A DNA stretch of 42,077 nucleotides, taken from Candidatus Colimorpha pelethequi (lineage in GTDB: Bacteria; Bacteroidota; Bacteroidia; Bacteroidales; P3). The stretch's first letter is position 1, and the number at the start of each line of letters is the position of its first letter. A program made the position numbers and the translations under genes. The stretch is taken from the NCBI GenBank assembly GCA_018064245.1, contig JAGHVO010000004.1:1-42077 (forward strand), in the 5' to 3' direction. Of the stretch, positions 1-8,677 are shown one piece after another. The notes below the pieces were generated by a model that saw only the letters and a program-made list of their open reading frames with translations, made no database searches and was not told where the DNA came from.

Positions 1-66
1 CACCGTCTTTGTGTAACTCAAAGGCTTCAGAATAATATTACTGCGGGGGCTTATCTACCATAACGG

Positions 67-85
67 GGCGCGCTTCGCGCGCGCC
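67..85. repeat. GC-rich perfect hairpin inside the T9SS cargo reading frame
   Basis: GGCGCGC (67-73) and GCGCGCC (79-85) form a 7-bp all-G/C stem with a five-base loop. The outer flanks TAA (61-63) and TTA (86-88) are also inverted. The element is far richer in G and C than the flanking DNA. It lies next to the in-frame TAA that closes the upstream part of the same reading frame, so it looks inserted. No second copy was found in this window. It could be a small REP-like palindrome or an assembly artefact. Confidence 0.6.
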
Positions 86-90
86 TTACT

Positions 91-1377
91 GTGACCGACT
101 ATTCCATTGTAGTTCAGGATTCTGTAGCGTTGCGCCTTGACGTTACCAATGTGGGCGAGGAAACTGCTTTTCTCCATCAAATTTCAGTGGAAGATACTCT
201 TTTACGGTGTGATACGTTGATGCCTGAGGCTTCGCAATCTTTTCTTTTGCGTTTCCCGTTTGTTCCCGATACAATCCCATTGTTCAGTACAATGGTGCGT
301 ATGATTGATGCAGAGGAATGCTATGCTTCTATGCAAATCAGCGCTGACGCCCCCGTGGACTATCCAACGTTGCAATCTGTGGTTGTGCGAGATAGCGCTG
401 AGAATGCCGTGCAAATTCTTTCCGCAAACAGCAACTATAATTTTCGTGTAGGATTGTCGTCCTATGCGGATTCGCTAAAAGTCGTCCTTACGGAATTTCC
501 GTCTATGCGAGAGACTCGCGTCACCTTTTCCGATACGCTTCGTATGGGAACGCTTCCTTTCCGTTTGAATGACGACACGCGAAGGTTGAAAGTCTCGATT
601 GCTTCTTTTCTCGGAAGGTGGCATCGTGAGTACAGCTATTGGATGCTGACGGGAAGCGCAGTAGAGACTTTTGAAAGCGGCGATTTTTCCAGATTTCCGT
701 GGGACACTTCGGCTTTGCGTCCTTGGATTTCGACGCAGTCGCAGGCTCACGAAGGCGATTTCAGCGCTCGCTCCGCAGTTCTCTCGTCCCGTCAAACTTC
801 AAGACTATCGATTCCGTTATTCGTGTTGGACGATGATACAGTCTCTTTCTGGACACGAGTTTCGTCGGAGGAAGGTCACGACCGACTCTATTTCTATATC
901 GACGACCAGCTGCAAGGCTATTGGTCGGGCGTCTCCATGTGGACAAAGCGTAGTTTTCCTATCGAACAAGGCTTGCACCGCCTTTCGTGGCGCTACGAAA
1001 AAGATGATACGCGCAGCGAAAACCAAGACTGTATCTGGATTGACGATATCCATTTCCCATTGGCATTGTGGGATTCATTGGTTGATGAGTGGGATACCGC
1101 TACGTCGGCAATCGTAACGCCAGAACCTGAAGAATTGTATGTCAACATTTATCCAAATCCGGCTTCGGGACAATGCCATGTGACCTTGAGCGACGTGTTG
1201 AAGGATGCTTCGCTGACAATATATGACATAAGCGGCCGTCGTGTGGCGGCATATCGTGTTGTGCCATCCACGCTTTCTTTGCAGCCATTCCGTAATGGAA
1301 TCTATACATTGGTATTCGTGAACGACAACGTCATTACAACGAAAAAATTAATGGTGCGCAACCATTCAACAAACTAA
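91..1377 (+). CDS. T9SS-exported protein, 3' part, with type A C-terminal sorting domain; start uncertain or gene interrupted
   Basis: The last ~80 residues match the T9SS type A sorting domain: a YPNPASG motif, then a YDISGRRV strand, then GIYTLVF and a final KKLMVR strand. This domain sends cargo across the outer membrane of Bacteroidota. Residues ~190-335 resemble a MAM/lectin-like beta-sandwich, with FESGDFS at its start and a DCIWIDDI strand at its end; the N-terminal ~190 residues look like Ig-like domains. No signal peptide is present, although T9SS cargo needs one. The same frame is open from base 1 to 60 and closed by TAA at 61-63 beside a GC-rich hairpin. Either a larger gene has been interrupted here or the GTG at 91 is not a real start. 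No catalytic domain is visible. DUF4271 follows after 14 bp. Confidence 0.75.
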   Translation: MTDYSIVVQDSVALRLDVTNVGEETAFLHQISVEDTLLRCDTLMPEASQSFLLRFPFVPDTIPLFSTMVRMIDAEECYASMQISADAPVDYPTLQSVVVRDSAENAVQILSANSNYNFRVGLSSYADSLKVVLTEFPSMRETRVTFSDTLRMGTLPFRLNDDTRRLKVSIASFLGRWHREYSYWMLTGSAVETFESGDFSRFPWDTSALRPWISTQSQAHEGDFSARSAVLSSRQTSRLSIPLFVLDDDTVSFWTRVSSEEGHDRLYFYIDDQLQGYWSGVSMWTKRSFPIEQGLHRLSWRYEKDDTRSENQDCIWIDDIHFPLALWDSLVDEWDTATSAIVTPEPEELYVNIYPNPASGQCHVTLSDVLKDASLTIYDISGRRVAAYRVVPSTLSLQPFRNGIYTLVFVNDNVITTKKLMVRNHSTN

Positions 1378-1391
1378 ACAAAACGTTATTC

Positions 1392-2228
1392 ATGACAGAT
1401 ACTTTGTCCTATACTCCGTTCTATCTGTACGACACTTCAGGTGCGGCCGCTGTTCATGAGCAGCAGTCGTTCTCGTTCGATTCCATCTTCAATCTTTTTC
1501 AGAAATCGGATACGTTAGTGCGTGAAAGCCTTTTTTCGGAACATCTGTTGCCCCGCACACATCTTGACGCATTGGCGCATACCAGCATTTTGCCGCAGTC
1601 GTGGGTGTTTGGCGCTTGCGTGCTGCTGGTATTGTTTGTGGCGATATTCTTTAAGTCGTATCGCTTGAAACTGGTCGATGTCTTCGTTGCGACGGTCAAT
1701 ACAAGAATCATGACACGCATTCAGCGCGACAACAATATGTCGCATCTCAAATCGTGGGTTCCTGTAGGCATCATTCATTCTCTCGCTGTGTCGTTGGTTT
1801 TGTATTATTACTATGAATATGCGCATCTTGAATATTTCGTGATGCATGACGTGCTGCTTTTTTGGACATTTTTTGCGGCTTGCATGGTGGGCTATTTCTT
1901 GCGCAATTTGCTGTTTGCCGTGTTGGGAAATGTGTTTGAGGGACGCCAAGTTATTAATCAATATCTCTTCTCGAACTATTTTTGGCATCTTATGGAATGT
2001 GTGCTGATGTTGCCGATAGTGGTTTTTCTTTTTTATGTTCCCTCCGTAACTTTTTTGATTACTTATTTGCTTTGTATTGGTGCGGGGTTGTGCTTTTTTG
2101 TGCGACTTTTTCGCAACCTTCAAATGGTTTTAACAATTCCAAATGCCTCAAAATTCTATTTATTTTACTATCTTTGCATCGTCGAATTGATACCTGTAGC
2201 CGCTCTTGTTTTTATTGTAGTGCGTTGA
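1392..2228 (+). CDS. DUF4271 multi-pass membrane protein
   Basis: This 278-residue protein has a soluble N-terminus of ~70 residues and then about six hydrophobic helices, beginning near WVFGACVLLVLFVAIFF and ending with LIPVAALVFIVV. Length, topology and position directly before a hemD-like gene match the DUF4271 family, which occupies this place in many Bacteroidota. Its biochemical role is unknown. It lies in the inner membrane by prediction. The gene starts at ATG 1392, 14 bp after the T9SS cargo gene, and hemD begins 27 bp downstream, so all probably share a transcript. The family call rests on gene order and topology rather than on a diagnostic motif. Confidence 0.85.
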   Translation: MTDTLSYTPFYLYDTSGAAAVHEQQSFSFDSIFNLFQKSDTLVRESLFSEHLLPRTHLDALAHTSILPQSWVFGACVLLVLFVAIFFKSYRLKLVDVFVATVNTRIMTRIQRDNNMSHLKSWVPVGIIHSLAVSLVLYYYYEYAHLEYFVMHDVLLFWTFFAACMVGYFLRNLLFAVLGNVFEGRQVINQYLFSNYFWHLMECVLMLPIVVFLFYVPSVTFLITYLLCIGAGLCFFVRLFRNLQMVLTIPNASKFYLFYYLCIVELIPVAALVFIVVR

Positions 2229-2255
2229 AGCTTAGGTAATTAAATTGTGAAAATA

Positions 2256-3215
2256 ATGAGTGTAAAAACCAAGAAATTTTTGATTTCTCAGCCGGCTCCA
2301 GCCGATATTGACAAGTCTCCCTACAAGAATTTGGTTCAAAAATACCATATCGATCTCACTTTTTTCAAATTTTTTGACATTGTGGGACTTTCGGCATCCG
2401 AGTTCCGTAAAAGTCGTATTCACATTTCAGAGCATACTGCGGTCATCTTCAACAGCAAACAGTCGGTTGACCATTTTTTCCGCTTGGCGAAGGACCTTCG
2501 AGAGGTCATTCCTGACAGCATGAAATATTTCTGCTCCTCTGAAGCTATCGCGCTCTATCTCCAGAATTATATCCAGTACCGCAAGCGTAAGATTTTTTAC
2601 GGACAGCAGTTCTTTGCCGACCTCATCGACATTATGTCGAAACACCGCGAGGAAAAGTTCCTGTTTCCTTGCTCTGACGAGAAACAGACTGAATACACCA
2701 AGCTTCTTGACAAGGCCAAGTATAAATATACCAAGGCTGTAATGTACACCTTGCAGCCCAAGGATCTTACGCATTTCAACCTCAAGGATTATGATGTAGT
2801 GGCTTTGTTCTCGCCTATTGGCGTGCGTTCGTTGGTGAAGAGTTTCCCCAATATTAGCAGCGACGACGTGGTGATTGCCGCTTTTGGGGCATCCACGCAT
2901 GCCGCTTTAAACGAGGCGGGCTTGAAACTGACCGTGGCGGCTCCCACCAAAGTGTCTCCCTCTATGGCGATGGCTTTGGAAAATTATATTCTGGGCAAAG
3001 AGCAAGGCAGCGTAATTGTGGCGAAGCCTACCTCACTGAAAAAGCCCACTGTTCATTCCAAGGCTGCTTCGACGTCGGCAACCGTGAGCAAGAAGCCGAA
3101 GTCTGTATTCGCCGACAAGGACAAGTACAAACAACTTCAGGAAGAACGCCGTGCGCAAGCGGCTGAGCGCCGTGCACAGCGTGCTGCCGAGAAGGCAAGC
3201 AAAACTGATGCCTAA
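2256..3215 (+). CDS. hemD: Uroporphyrinogen-III synthase (HemD) with basic C-terminal tail
   Basis: HemD cyclises hydroxymethylbilane to uroporphyrinogen III in tetrapyrrole synthesis. The N-terminus KKFLISQPAP and the later YDVVALFSPIGVRSLVKSFP and FGASTHAALNEAGLKL blocks match the Bacteroidota HemD family, with two Rossmann-like halves. ATG 2256 is preferred to the in-frame GTG at 2247 because it gives the usual MSVKxKKxLISQP start. Odd feature: after the normal end near residue 250 there is a tail of ~65 residues rich in K, R and A (KKPKSVFADKDKYKQLQEE, then RRAQAAERRAQRAAEK), predicted to be a charged helix. The stop codon lies inside the start of rnpA (8-bp overlap). Confidence 0.9.
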   Translation: MSVKTKKFLISQPAPADIDKSPYKNLVQKYHIDLTFFKFFDIVGLSASEFRKSRIHISEHTAVIFNSKQSVDHFFRLAKDLREVIPDSMKYFCSSEAIALYLQNYIQYRKRKIFYGQQFFADLIDIMSKHREEKFLFPCSDEKQTEYTKLLDKAKYKYTKAVMYTLQPKDLTHFNLKDYDVVALFSPIGVRSLVKSFPNISSDDVVIAAFGASTHAALNEAGLKLTVAAPTKVSPSMAMALENYILGKEQGSVIVAKPTSLKKPTVHSKAASTSATVSKKPKSVFADKDKYKQLQEERRAQAAERRAQRAAEKASKTDA

Positions 3216-3618
3216 CTATACTTTCACAAAGCAAGAACGGCTTTGTAGTCGTAGTCTCATCGAGTCCCTTTTCCATTCGGGACATAGGCTTATGGTCTTC
3301 CCTTATAGCGTGTCTTGGATGTTGGTTTCCCAAGACAAGAATACGAACGTTCCTGCGCAGGTGCTCATCACAACGTCAAAGAAGAAATTTCATCATGCCG
3401 TTGACCGCAATCGCGTCAAGCGCCTCACGCGCGAATGTTACCGTCTGCGTAAGCATGGACTTTATGATTTTTTGGAAGAGCATCATCTGCAGATAGTGTT
3501 TTCGCTGAACTACATCCATACGGAAATTATGGATTTCTCAACGCTTTCCGCTAAGTTCGACAAGCTTTTACCCCAACTCGAATCCGCCATTCAGAAGACG
3601 GTGAATGAAACCAAGTAA
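3208..3618 (+). CDS. rnpA: Ribonuclease P protein component
   Basis: RnpA binds the catalytic RNA of RNase P and helps it mature the 5' ends of tRNAs. The signature RNRVKRLTRECYR is present, preceded by a TSKKKFHHAVDRN segment, and the N-terminus YTFTKQERLCSRSLIESLF is typical of the family. The ATG at 3208 gives a normal 136-residue protein. The frame is open further upstream, but a start at 3151 would add 19 residues lying inside hemD. The 8-bp overlap with hemD suggests translational coupling. In most bacteria rnpA follows rpmH; the hemD-rnpA-yidD order is the usual Bacteroidota arrangement. Confidence 0.96.
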   Translation: MPNYTFTKQERLCSRSLIESLFHSGHRLMVFPYSVSWMLVSQDKNTNVPAQVLITTSKKKFHHAVDRNRVKRLTRECYRLRKHGLYDFLEEHHLQIVFSLNYIHTEIMDFSTLSAKFDKLLPQLESAIQKTVNETK

Positions 3619-3657
3619 TTGAAGCTATGGCCCGTTAAAAGTATCAGAGGGGTTTCT

Positions 3658-3685
3658 AATAATCAATTTTCAATTATCAATTCCC
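3658..3685. repeat. Four heptad-phased intergenic repeats
   Basis: Four consecutive 7-base units differ only in their last letters (for example AATTTTC and AATTATC). They lie between rnpA and yidD and belong to the heptad-phased family seen in six other spacers of this window. Confidence 0.75.
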
Positions 3686-3688
3686 GAA

Positions 3689-3913
3689 GTGTTGCGAAAA
3701 ATTCTTACAAAATTGATGTTGGCGATGATTAAATTCTATCGAAATTGCATCTCGCCATTCACGCCGCCGGCGTGTCGCTACACTCCTACTTGCTCGCAAT
3801 ATGCCATTGAGGCAATCCAGAAATATGGTCCTTTCAAGGGCGGGTGGTTGGCGTTCAAACGCATTTTGCGGTGCAACCCTTGGGGAGGTTCGGGATACGA
3901 TCCGGTTCCGTAG
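3689..3913 (+). CDS. yidD: Membrane protein insertion efficiency factor YidD
   Basis: YidD is a small membrane-associated protein that assists YidC-dependent insertion of inner-membrane proteins. The diagnostic core is present: [20 protein letters not shown], then [12 protein letters not shown] and the C-terminal [14 protein letters not shown]. The reading frame opens with GTG at 3689, giving 74 residues and a short amphipathic N-terminal helix. ATG at 3716 is a possible alternative start that would give 65 residues and still keep the whole domain. It follows rnpA after 70 bp that contain heptad repeats and precedes the alkyltransferase gene by 10 bp. Confidence 0.92.
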   Translation: MLRKILTKLMLAMIKFYRNCISPFTPPACRYTPTCSQYAIEAIQKYGPFKGGWLAFKRILRCNPWGGSGYDPVP

Positions 3914-3923
3914 TTGAGGGTGT

Positions 3924-4277
3924 ATGCAACGAAAATCCGTATATGAGGAAATCTATGATGTGGTGCGTCTTATTCCGCGAGGGAAGGTGCTCACTTATGG
4001 AGATGTCGCTTTTTTGGCGGGAAATGCCAAGATGGCCCGAGTTGTAGGAAATGCCTTGCATGTCAACCCTTGTCCGGGCGAAATACCTTGTCATCGGGTT
4101 GTAAATAGTAAAGGTTTCCCGTCAGGTTCTTTCGCTTTTGGTGGTGCAAAGCGTCAAGAGGCTTTATTGCGGGAAGAAGGGGTTCGCTTTGTGGGCGAAA
4201 AAGTTGATATGGAACAATGCAGATGGCGTTTCATGGAACTGTTGTCTGTCCACGAAACGCCATCTGTGAATCGTTGA
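3924..4277 (+). CDS. MGMT-family DNA alkyltransferase, single catalytic domain
   Basis: The 117-residue protein is only the DNA-binding/active-site domain of O6-alkylguanine-DNA alkyltransferase. It has the wHTH helix (IPRGKVLTYGDVAFLAG), the NPCPGEIPCHRVV active-site loop with C56 in the PCHR motif, and the FAFGGAKRQEALLREEGV segment. The acceptor cysteine is retained, unlike alkyltransferase-like (ATL) proteins, which usually carry W at this site. The N-terminal Ada/Ogt domain is absent. It could therefore be a minimal suicidal methyltransferase or an ATL-like damage sensor; the sequence does not decide. It ends 7 bp from the convergent RND pump gene. Confidence 0.88.
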   Translation: MQRKSVYEEIYDVVRLIPRGKVLTYGDVAFLAGNAKMARVVGNALHVNPCPGEIPCHRVVNSKGFPSGSFAFGGAKRQEALLREEGVRFVGEKVDMEQCRWRFMELLSVHETPSVNR

Positions 4278-4284
4278 TTATTTT

Positions 4285-7200
4285 CTATTCTTTTTCTTGT
4301 TGTTTCCTTGCGTACCAATCGTAAACAATGGGTACGACAAAGATGTTTAGCAGGGTGGAAGTAATAAGTCCGCCCAATACCACTATTGCCATAGGCGCCT
4401 GGATTTCGTTGCCGGCCTTGTCGGCAGCCAACACCATGGGTATGAGCGAAAGCGCCGTGGTGAGCGCTGTCATGATGATGGGATTGAGGCGGTCGAGCGA
4501 ACCTTGCAGAATGCGATTTTGTAGTGTGGTGCCGCTTTGGTCGGAGAGGCTTTTGTATTTTGCCACCAGCAAGATTCCGTTGCGCGTAGCGATGCCGAAG
4601 AGGGTGATGAAACCGATGATGGCAGGGATGCTCAAGAGATTTGAACTGAGCTTTATGGCAAGTACGCCTCCAATCAGTGCCAATGGCAGGTTGAGCAATA
4701 CGATGAGCGAGAGATTGAGGTTCTTGAACTCGGTGTAGAGCAACAGGTAGATGACGCAGAGGGCGAGGATGAAGACGAGGATGAGTGTGCGCGTGGCACT
4801 TTTGGCGCTTTCGAATTGTCCGCCGTACTCGATGCGGTAGCCTTCGGGCAGTTGCAATTCGCTGTCGAGGGTGCGTTGGATTTCTTCCACAACACTGAGC
4901 GCGTCACGACCACTGACGTTGGCGGAAACAACAAGTTTGCGCTGTACGTTCTCGCGCGAAATGGTATTTGGACCGCCAACGGATACTATCTCGGCCACGG
5001 CCGATAGTGGCACTTTGCCACCATCGTGGGTGTCGATTAGGGCGTCCATTACGGAGTTGAGGGAGGTATTGGTTTGTTGATTCGATTGATATAGTACGAG
5101 AGGAAATGAGCGTTGTCCTTCGTAGATTTCGCCCAGTTGTTCGCCGCTGAAAGCCGTTTCGACGAATTTGTTGAATTGTTCAATGCTGATGCCGTATTGT
5201 GCCAGCAGGTCGCGGTTGGGACGAATTTGAAGTTGCGGCGTTTCAGTCTGCTGTTCTACGCTCACATCTACGAGCCCTTCGATGTCGGAGGTCACGTTCT
5301 TGATTTTGTTGCCCAGGATGTAGAGTTGGCTGAGATCGGTACCGAAAACCTTGATGGCGATGGTGGCTTGGGTGCCGGAAACCATGTGGTCGATGCGGTG
5401 TCCGAGGGGCTGTCCTACGCTCACTGCAATGCCGGGAATGGCTGTCAAACGGTGGCGAACATCTTCCATAAACTCCTCTTTGCTGCGTTTGTCGAGGTTG
5501 AAGTTGACGTCAATCTCGGCGCCGTTGGTGGCTTGCGAATGCTCGTCAAGCTCGCCGCGGCCCGTGCGTCGTGAGGTGGTGGTGACTTCGGGAATGGCAA
5601 GCAGTTCACGCTCAATCAAGTTGCCTATGCGGTTACTTTCCTCCAAAGAGATGCCTGGTTTAGCCACGGCGGCGATGGTGAGCGACCCTTCGTTGAAGTC
5701 GGGCAGGAATCCTCGTCCCATGGTGAAAAGCAGCGCCACGGCGGCAATAAGCAACGCCACGGTGGTGAACACTACGGGACGTTTGTGCCCGAGTGCCCAT
5801 TGCAGCCATTTTGTATAGTGAGTACCGAGTTTTTGCGATATCCAACTCTCTTTTTGCTGTTTGTCAAGGTATTTGTCGCCCGAGAGCATCAACTTGCAGA
5901 GCAGTGGTGTGAGCGTCATTGCTACGACTAGTGACATGAACAAGGAGATGAGATAGGCAATGCCAAGTGGTTTCAACATTCTGCCTTCCAGTCCACTGAG
6001 GAAGAACAACGGCACGAAGGTAATCATGATGATGAGGGTGGCGTGGATGATGGAACTGCGGATTTCCGACGAGCCTTTGAATACCACGTTGAATGCCGAA
6101 TCGCGTTGTTCTACGGGAAGTTTGTGGTTTTGCCGCAGTCGTTTATAGACGTTTTCTACGTCGATAATGGCATCATCAACCAGCGAGCCTATAGCGATGC
6201 ACATGCCGCCGAGGGTCATGGTGTTGATGTCCATCTTGAGCAGGTGCAGGCAGAGCATGGTACCCAACAGCGAGATGGGTATGGCGATGATGGAGATGAG
6301 GGTGGTGCGGAAACTGCCGAGGAACAAGAAGAGAATGATGATGACGAACACGGCACCTTCCAACAGCGCTTCGCCTACGTTGCCTACCGAGGAGGAGATG
6401 AAATCGGCTTGGCGGAAGATGTGGGTGTTCATCTGCACGTCTTCAGGGAAAGATTTTTCGATATTTTTCAGATTCTTCTCGATGTTTTCCGTCACCTTTA
6501 GTGTGTTGATGTTGGGCTGTTTGGATACCGAAAGAATGACGGCGGGAGTGGCGTTTGCGGAGGCGTAGCCTTGCTTTACGGCGTTGCCCACTACTACGTC
6601 GGCCACGTCGGAGAGTCGGATGGGATGTCCGTTTACCATCTTTACGAAGGTGCTGCCCAAAGCGTCAAGGTCGTTGGTGCGAGCCATTCCGCGCAAGGCA
6701 TATTCGTTGCCGTAGTCGCGTACTACGCCACCTGTTGAGTTGGCGCTCATACTAGATACCGTGGCTTTCAGGTCCTCCAAGGTAATGCCGTAGATGTTCA
6801 TTCTGAAAGGATCGGCAAATACTTGGTATTCTTTGTATTCGCCACCGATGATAGTCACTTGCGACACTCCGCCTGTTCCGAGAATGGCGGGTTTTACCAC
6901 CCATTCGGCAAGGGTGCGGAGGTCTTGCTGTGTTGTGGCGTGGGGCAGGTTTTGGGTGGAATCTACCTGCAGTCCAATAAAGAGGATTTCGCCCATTACG
7001 CTACTTTGTGGAGCCAGGACGGGAGTGATGCCCTCGGGAAGTTGTTCGGCGAGGGTGGTCATCTTTTCGCTTACAATCTGACGGGCGCGGAAGACATCCA
7101 TGCCCCAGTCAAATTCCACGAAGACAAAGGAACTGCCTTGCAGGGAGGTTGATCGCACGCGACGCACATTGGTGGCACCGTTGACGGCGGTCTCGATGGG

Positions 7201-7401
7201 GAAGGTCACGAGGCGTTCCACCTCTTCCGAAGCCATTCCGTGGGCGTCGGTCATCACCACCACGGTAGGAGCGGTGAGGTCGGGGAAGACATCAATGTCC
7301 ATTTTTTTGCCGGACCAGATTCCGGCGACGATGAGCAGCAACGCTGCCAGCAATATAAAAAGCCTGTTGTTGAGGCTGAACTTTATTATTTTGTCAATCA
7401 T
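4285..7401 (-). CDS. CusA/CzcA-type RND efflux pump (inner-membrane permease)
   Basis: This 1038-residue protein is the proton-driven pump of a tripartite system. The order is TM1 (residues 10-30), a porter domain beginning DIDVFPDLTAPTVVV, TM helices 2-6 from ~350, a second porter/docking half, and TM7-12 to the end. The TM4 signature spans residues 398-417 and contains VDDAIIDVEN, where the Asp residues carry the proton relay. DVFPDLTAP and the overall length are typical of the heavy-metal RND branch. The exact metal cannot be read from the sequence. It is the last gene of a minus-strand operon after the DUF6769, adaptor and TolC genes, and the His-rich adaptor supports a metal substrate. 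The start MIDKIIKFSL is standard for the family. Confidence 0.93.
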   Translation of the reverse strand: MIDKIIKFSLNNRLFILLAALLLIVAGIWSGKKMDIDVFPDLTAPTVVVMTDAHGMASEEVERLVTFPIETAVNGATNVRRVRSTSLQGSSFVFVEFDWGMDVFRARQIVSEKMTTLAEQLPEGITPVLAPQSSVMGEILFIGLQVDSTQNLPHATTQQDLRTLAEWVVKPAILGTGGVSQVTIIGGEYKEYQVFADPFRMNIYGITLEDLKATVSSMSANSTGGVVRDYGNEYALRGMARTNDLDALGSTFVKMVNGHPIRLSDVADVVVGNAVKQGYASANATPAVILSVSKQPNINTLKVTENIEKNLKNIEKSFPEDVQMNTHIFRQADFISSSVGNVGEALLEGAVFVIIILFLFLGSFRTTLISIIAIPISLLGTMLCLHLLKMDINTMTLGGMCIAIGSLVDDAIIDVENVYKRLRQNHKLPVEQRDSAFNVVFKGSSEIRSSIIHATLIIMITFVPLFFLSGLEGRMLKPLGIAYLISLFMSLVVAMTLTPLLCKLMLSGDKYLDKQQKESWISQKLGTHYTKWLQWALGHKRPVVFTTVALLIAAVALLFTMGRGFLPDFNEGSLTIAAVAKPGISLEESNRIGNLIERELLAIPEVTTTSRRTGRGELDEHSQATNGAEIDVNFNLDKRSKEEFMEDVRHRLTAIPGIAVSVGQPLGHRIDHMVSGTQATIAIKVFGTDLSQLYILGNKIKNVTSDIEGLVDVSVEQQTETPQLQIRPNRDLLAQYGISIEQFNKFVETAFSGEQLGEIYEGQRSFPLVLYQSNQQTNTSLNSVMDALIDTHDGGKVPLSAVAEIVSVGGPNTISRENVQRKLVVSANVSGRDALSVVEEIQRTLDSELQLPEGYRIEYGGQFESAKSATRTLILVFILALCVIYLLLYTEFKNLNLSLIVLLNLPLALIGGVLAIKLSSNLLSIPAIIGFITLFGIATRNGILLVAKYKSLSDQSGTTLQNRILQGSLDRLNPIIMTALTTALSLIPMVLAADKAGNEIQAPMAIVVLGGLITSTLLNIFVVPIVYDWYARKQQEKE

Positions 7402-7448
7402 AATTTCAAGTATAGAATGCCATAAAAGTCATAAAGAGAATCTTCAGA

Positions 7449-8621
7449 TCACTTGATTACCATCAGTCGCAGGTATGTCTCTTCGAGGTCGTGCTGGGTT
7501 TCTAAAATTGAGAGTTCTGCGTCGTTGTAGCAGTCCACCGACAGAAGATATTGCTCCAGGCTGATTTCTCCGGCGTCGAGGGCTTTCTTTAACAGTGCCA
7601 GACTGTTGTTGGATTGGTAAGTCTGTTGAAGTTTTTGCAGGTTTTCTTGTAGCGACAGCGCTTTTTGGTAGAGGCTGGCATAGTAGTTGTGCAGTTGTTG
7701 CTCGTTGGTGGTTGTGGAAGATTGTATTGCCGATAACGAGGCTTTGGCGGTGCGGGTTTTGTTGCGGTTGTTCCAAAGGTTCAACCGGGCACCGATGGTC
7801 ACGCCTCGGAACGCTTCTCCCGTTACGGTTTCGCTGGCATAGCCCAACGAGAGGTCGGGCAGCCACTGCGACTGGGCGACTTTTACCTCCTCTTGCGCCA
7901 AGGCTTCTTGTCCTGCGAAATAGGCATAGCGTGAGTCGTATTGCTTGATGTCGCTCAAAAGCGTCTCAAAGTCGGGCAATACAATAGGTTCGTACTGATC
8001 TTGCGTGAAGCTGACCGATTCGTTGGGAGCGACAAGTTGAAGTTGTTGCAGCAGCGAGGCCTGTTCGGCGAGGGCTTTGTTGAGTTTACTCTGTTGTGTG
8101 GCAAAATCCATTTGCGCACGGTTGAACTCCAAGATGTTGCAGTCGCCTGCCTCCATGCGTTTGGCATAGGTTTCTGCAATTTCTTGCGAAGTTGTCGCAC
8201 AGCGTGAATAGATTTTGACTGCAGCGTTGCAATATACTAAATTGCAGCAAAGTTGCTGTATTTCACCGAGTAGTTGCTGCGTTTCCACGTCGTAGTGGAG
8301 TTGGCTGCTTTCTGCTTCCAATTTTCGGGCCTTTGCTTCGTGCACCCAAGTGGTAGGGAATGGGAATGTCTGTGAAACGCTGAGATCCCAGCGGTTGCCA
8401 ATCTCCGTAGGTGCGCCCCAGAAGTGGCCGAATTCAATCTCGGGTTGGTCGAGAATGGGAGTGCTTTGAATAGTGTACATTGCCGCTTCGCGCTCTTGCT
8501 GAAGCTGTTGCAATTGGATGCCTTGATCCTTTGCCAAGTCCAGCACCCACTGATAGCGGTTTTGCGCGTGACTGCCGAACGACAGACAAAGCAATAATAT
8601 TATGGGAATTATGTTTTTCAT
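7449..8621 (-). CDS. TolC-family outer-membrane efflux channel
   Basis: The protein has 390 residues with a signal peptide (MKNIIPIILLLCLSFGSHAQ) and two long helical repeats rich in Gln, Leu and Ala, the pattern of the OEP/TolC fold. It is shorter than E. coli TolC, as is usual for CusC-like partners in Bacteroidota. Its role would be the outer-membrane exit duct of the adjacent RND pump. It lies 47 bp before the pump gene and 50 bp after the adaptor gene on the same strand, consistent with one operon. No lipobox cysteine is seen at the cleavage site, so it is probably not a lipoprotein. Confidence 0.92.
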   Translation of the reverse strand: MKNIIPIILLLCLSFGSHAQNRYQWVLDLAKDQGIQLQQLQQEREAAMYTIQSTPILDQPEIEFGHFWGAPTEIGNRWDLSVSQTFPFPTTWVHEAKARKLEAESSQLHYDVETQQLLGEIQQLCCNLVYCNAAVKIYSRCATTSQEIAETYAKRMEAGDCNILEFNRAQMDFATQQSKLNKALAEQASLLQQLQLVAPNESVSFTQDQYEPIVLPDFETLLSDIKQYDSRYAYFAGQEALAQEEVKVAQSQWLPDLSLGYASETVTGEAFRGVTIGARLNLWNNRNKTRTAKASLSAIQSSTTTNEQQLHNYYASLYQKALSLQENLQKLQQTYQSNNSLALLKKALDAGEISLEQYLLSVDCYNDAELSILETQHDLEETYLRLMVIK

Positions 8622-8677
8622 GATGGGTGATAAAATAGTGAATAGGGATTAGGCCCTAGACTTTTTAATTCTTAATG
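8622..8677. repeat. Heptad-phased spacer between adaptor and TolC genes
   Basis: Eight 7-base units in phase, several starting TAG (TAGTGAA, TAGGGAT, TAGGCCC, TAGACTT). It belongs to the intergenic heptad family of this genome and runs slightly into the 3' end of the adaptor gene. Confidence 0.55.

Noticed and set aside
3151-3207. Upstream extension of rnpA
   Set aside because: It lies wholly within hemD and adds residues absent from the RnpA family; ATG 3208 gives the normal length.
5113-5574. Plus-strand open frames across the RND pump gene
   Set aside because: They are antisense shadows of a clearly conserved coding sequence.
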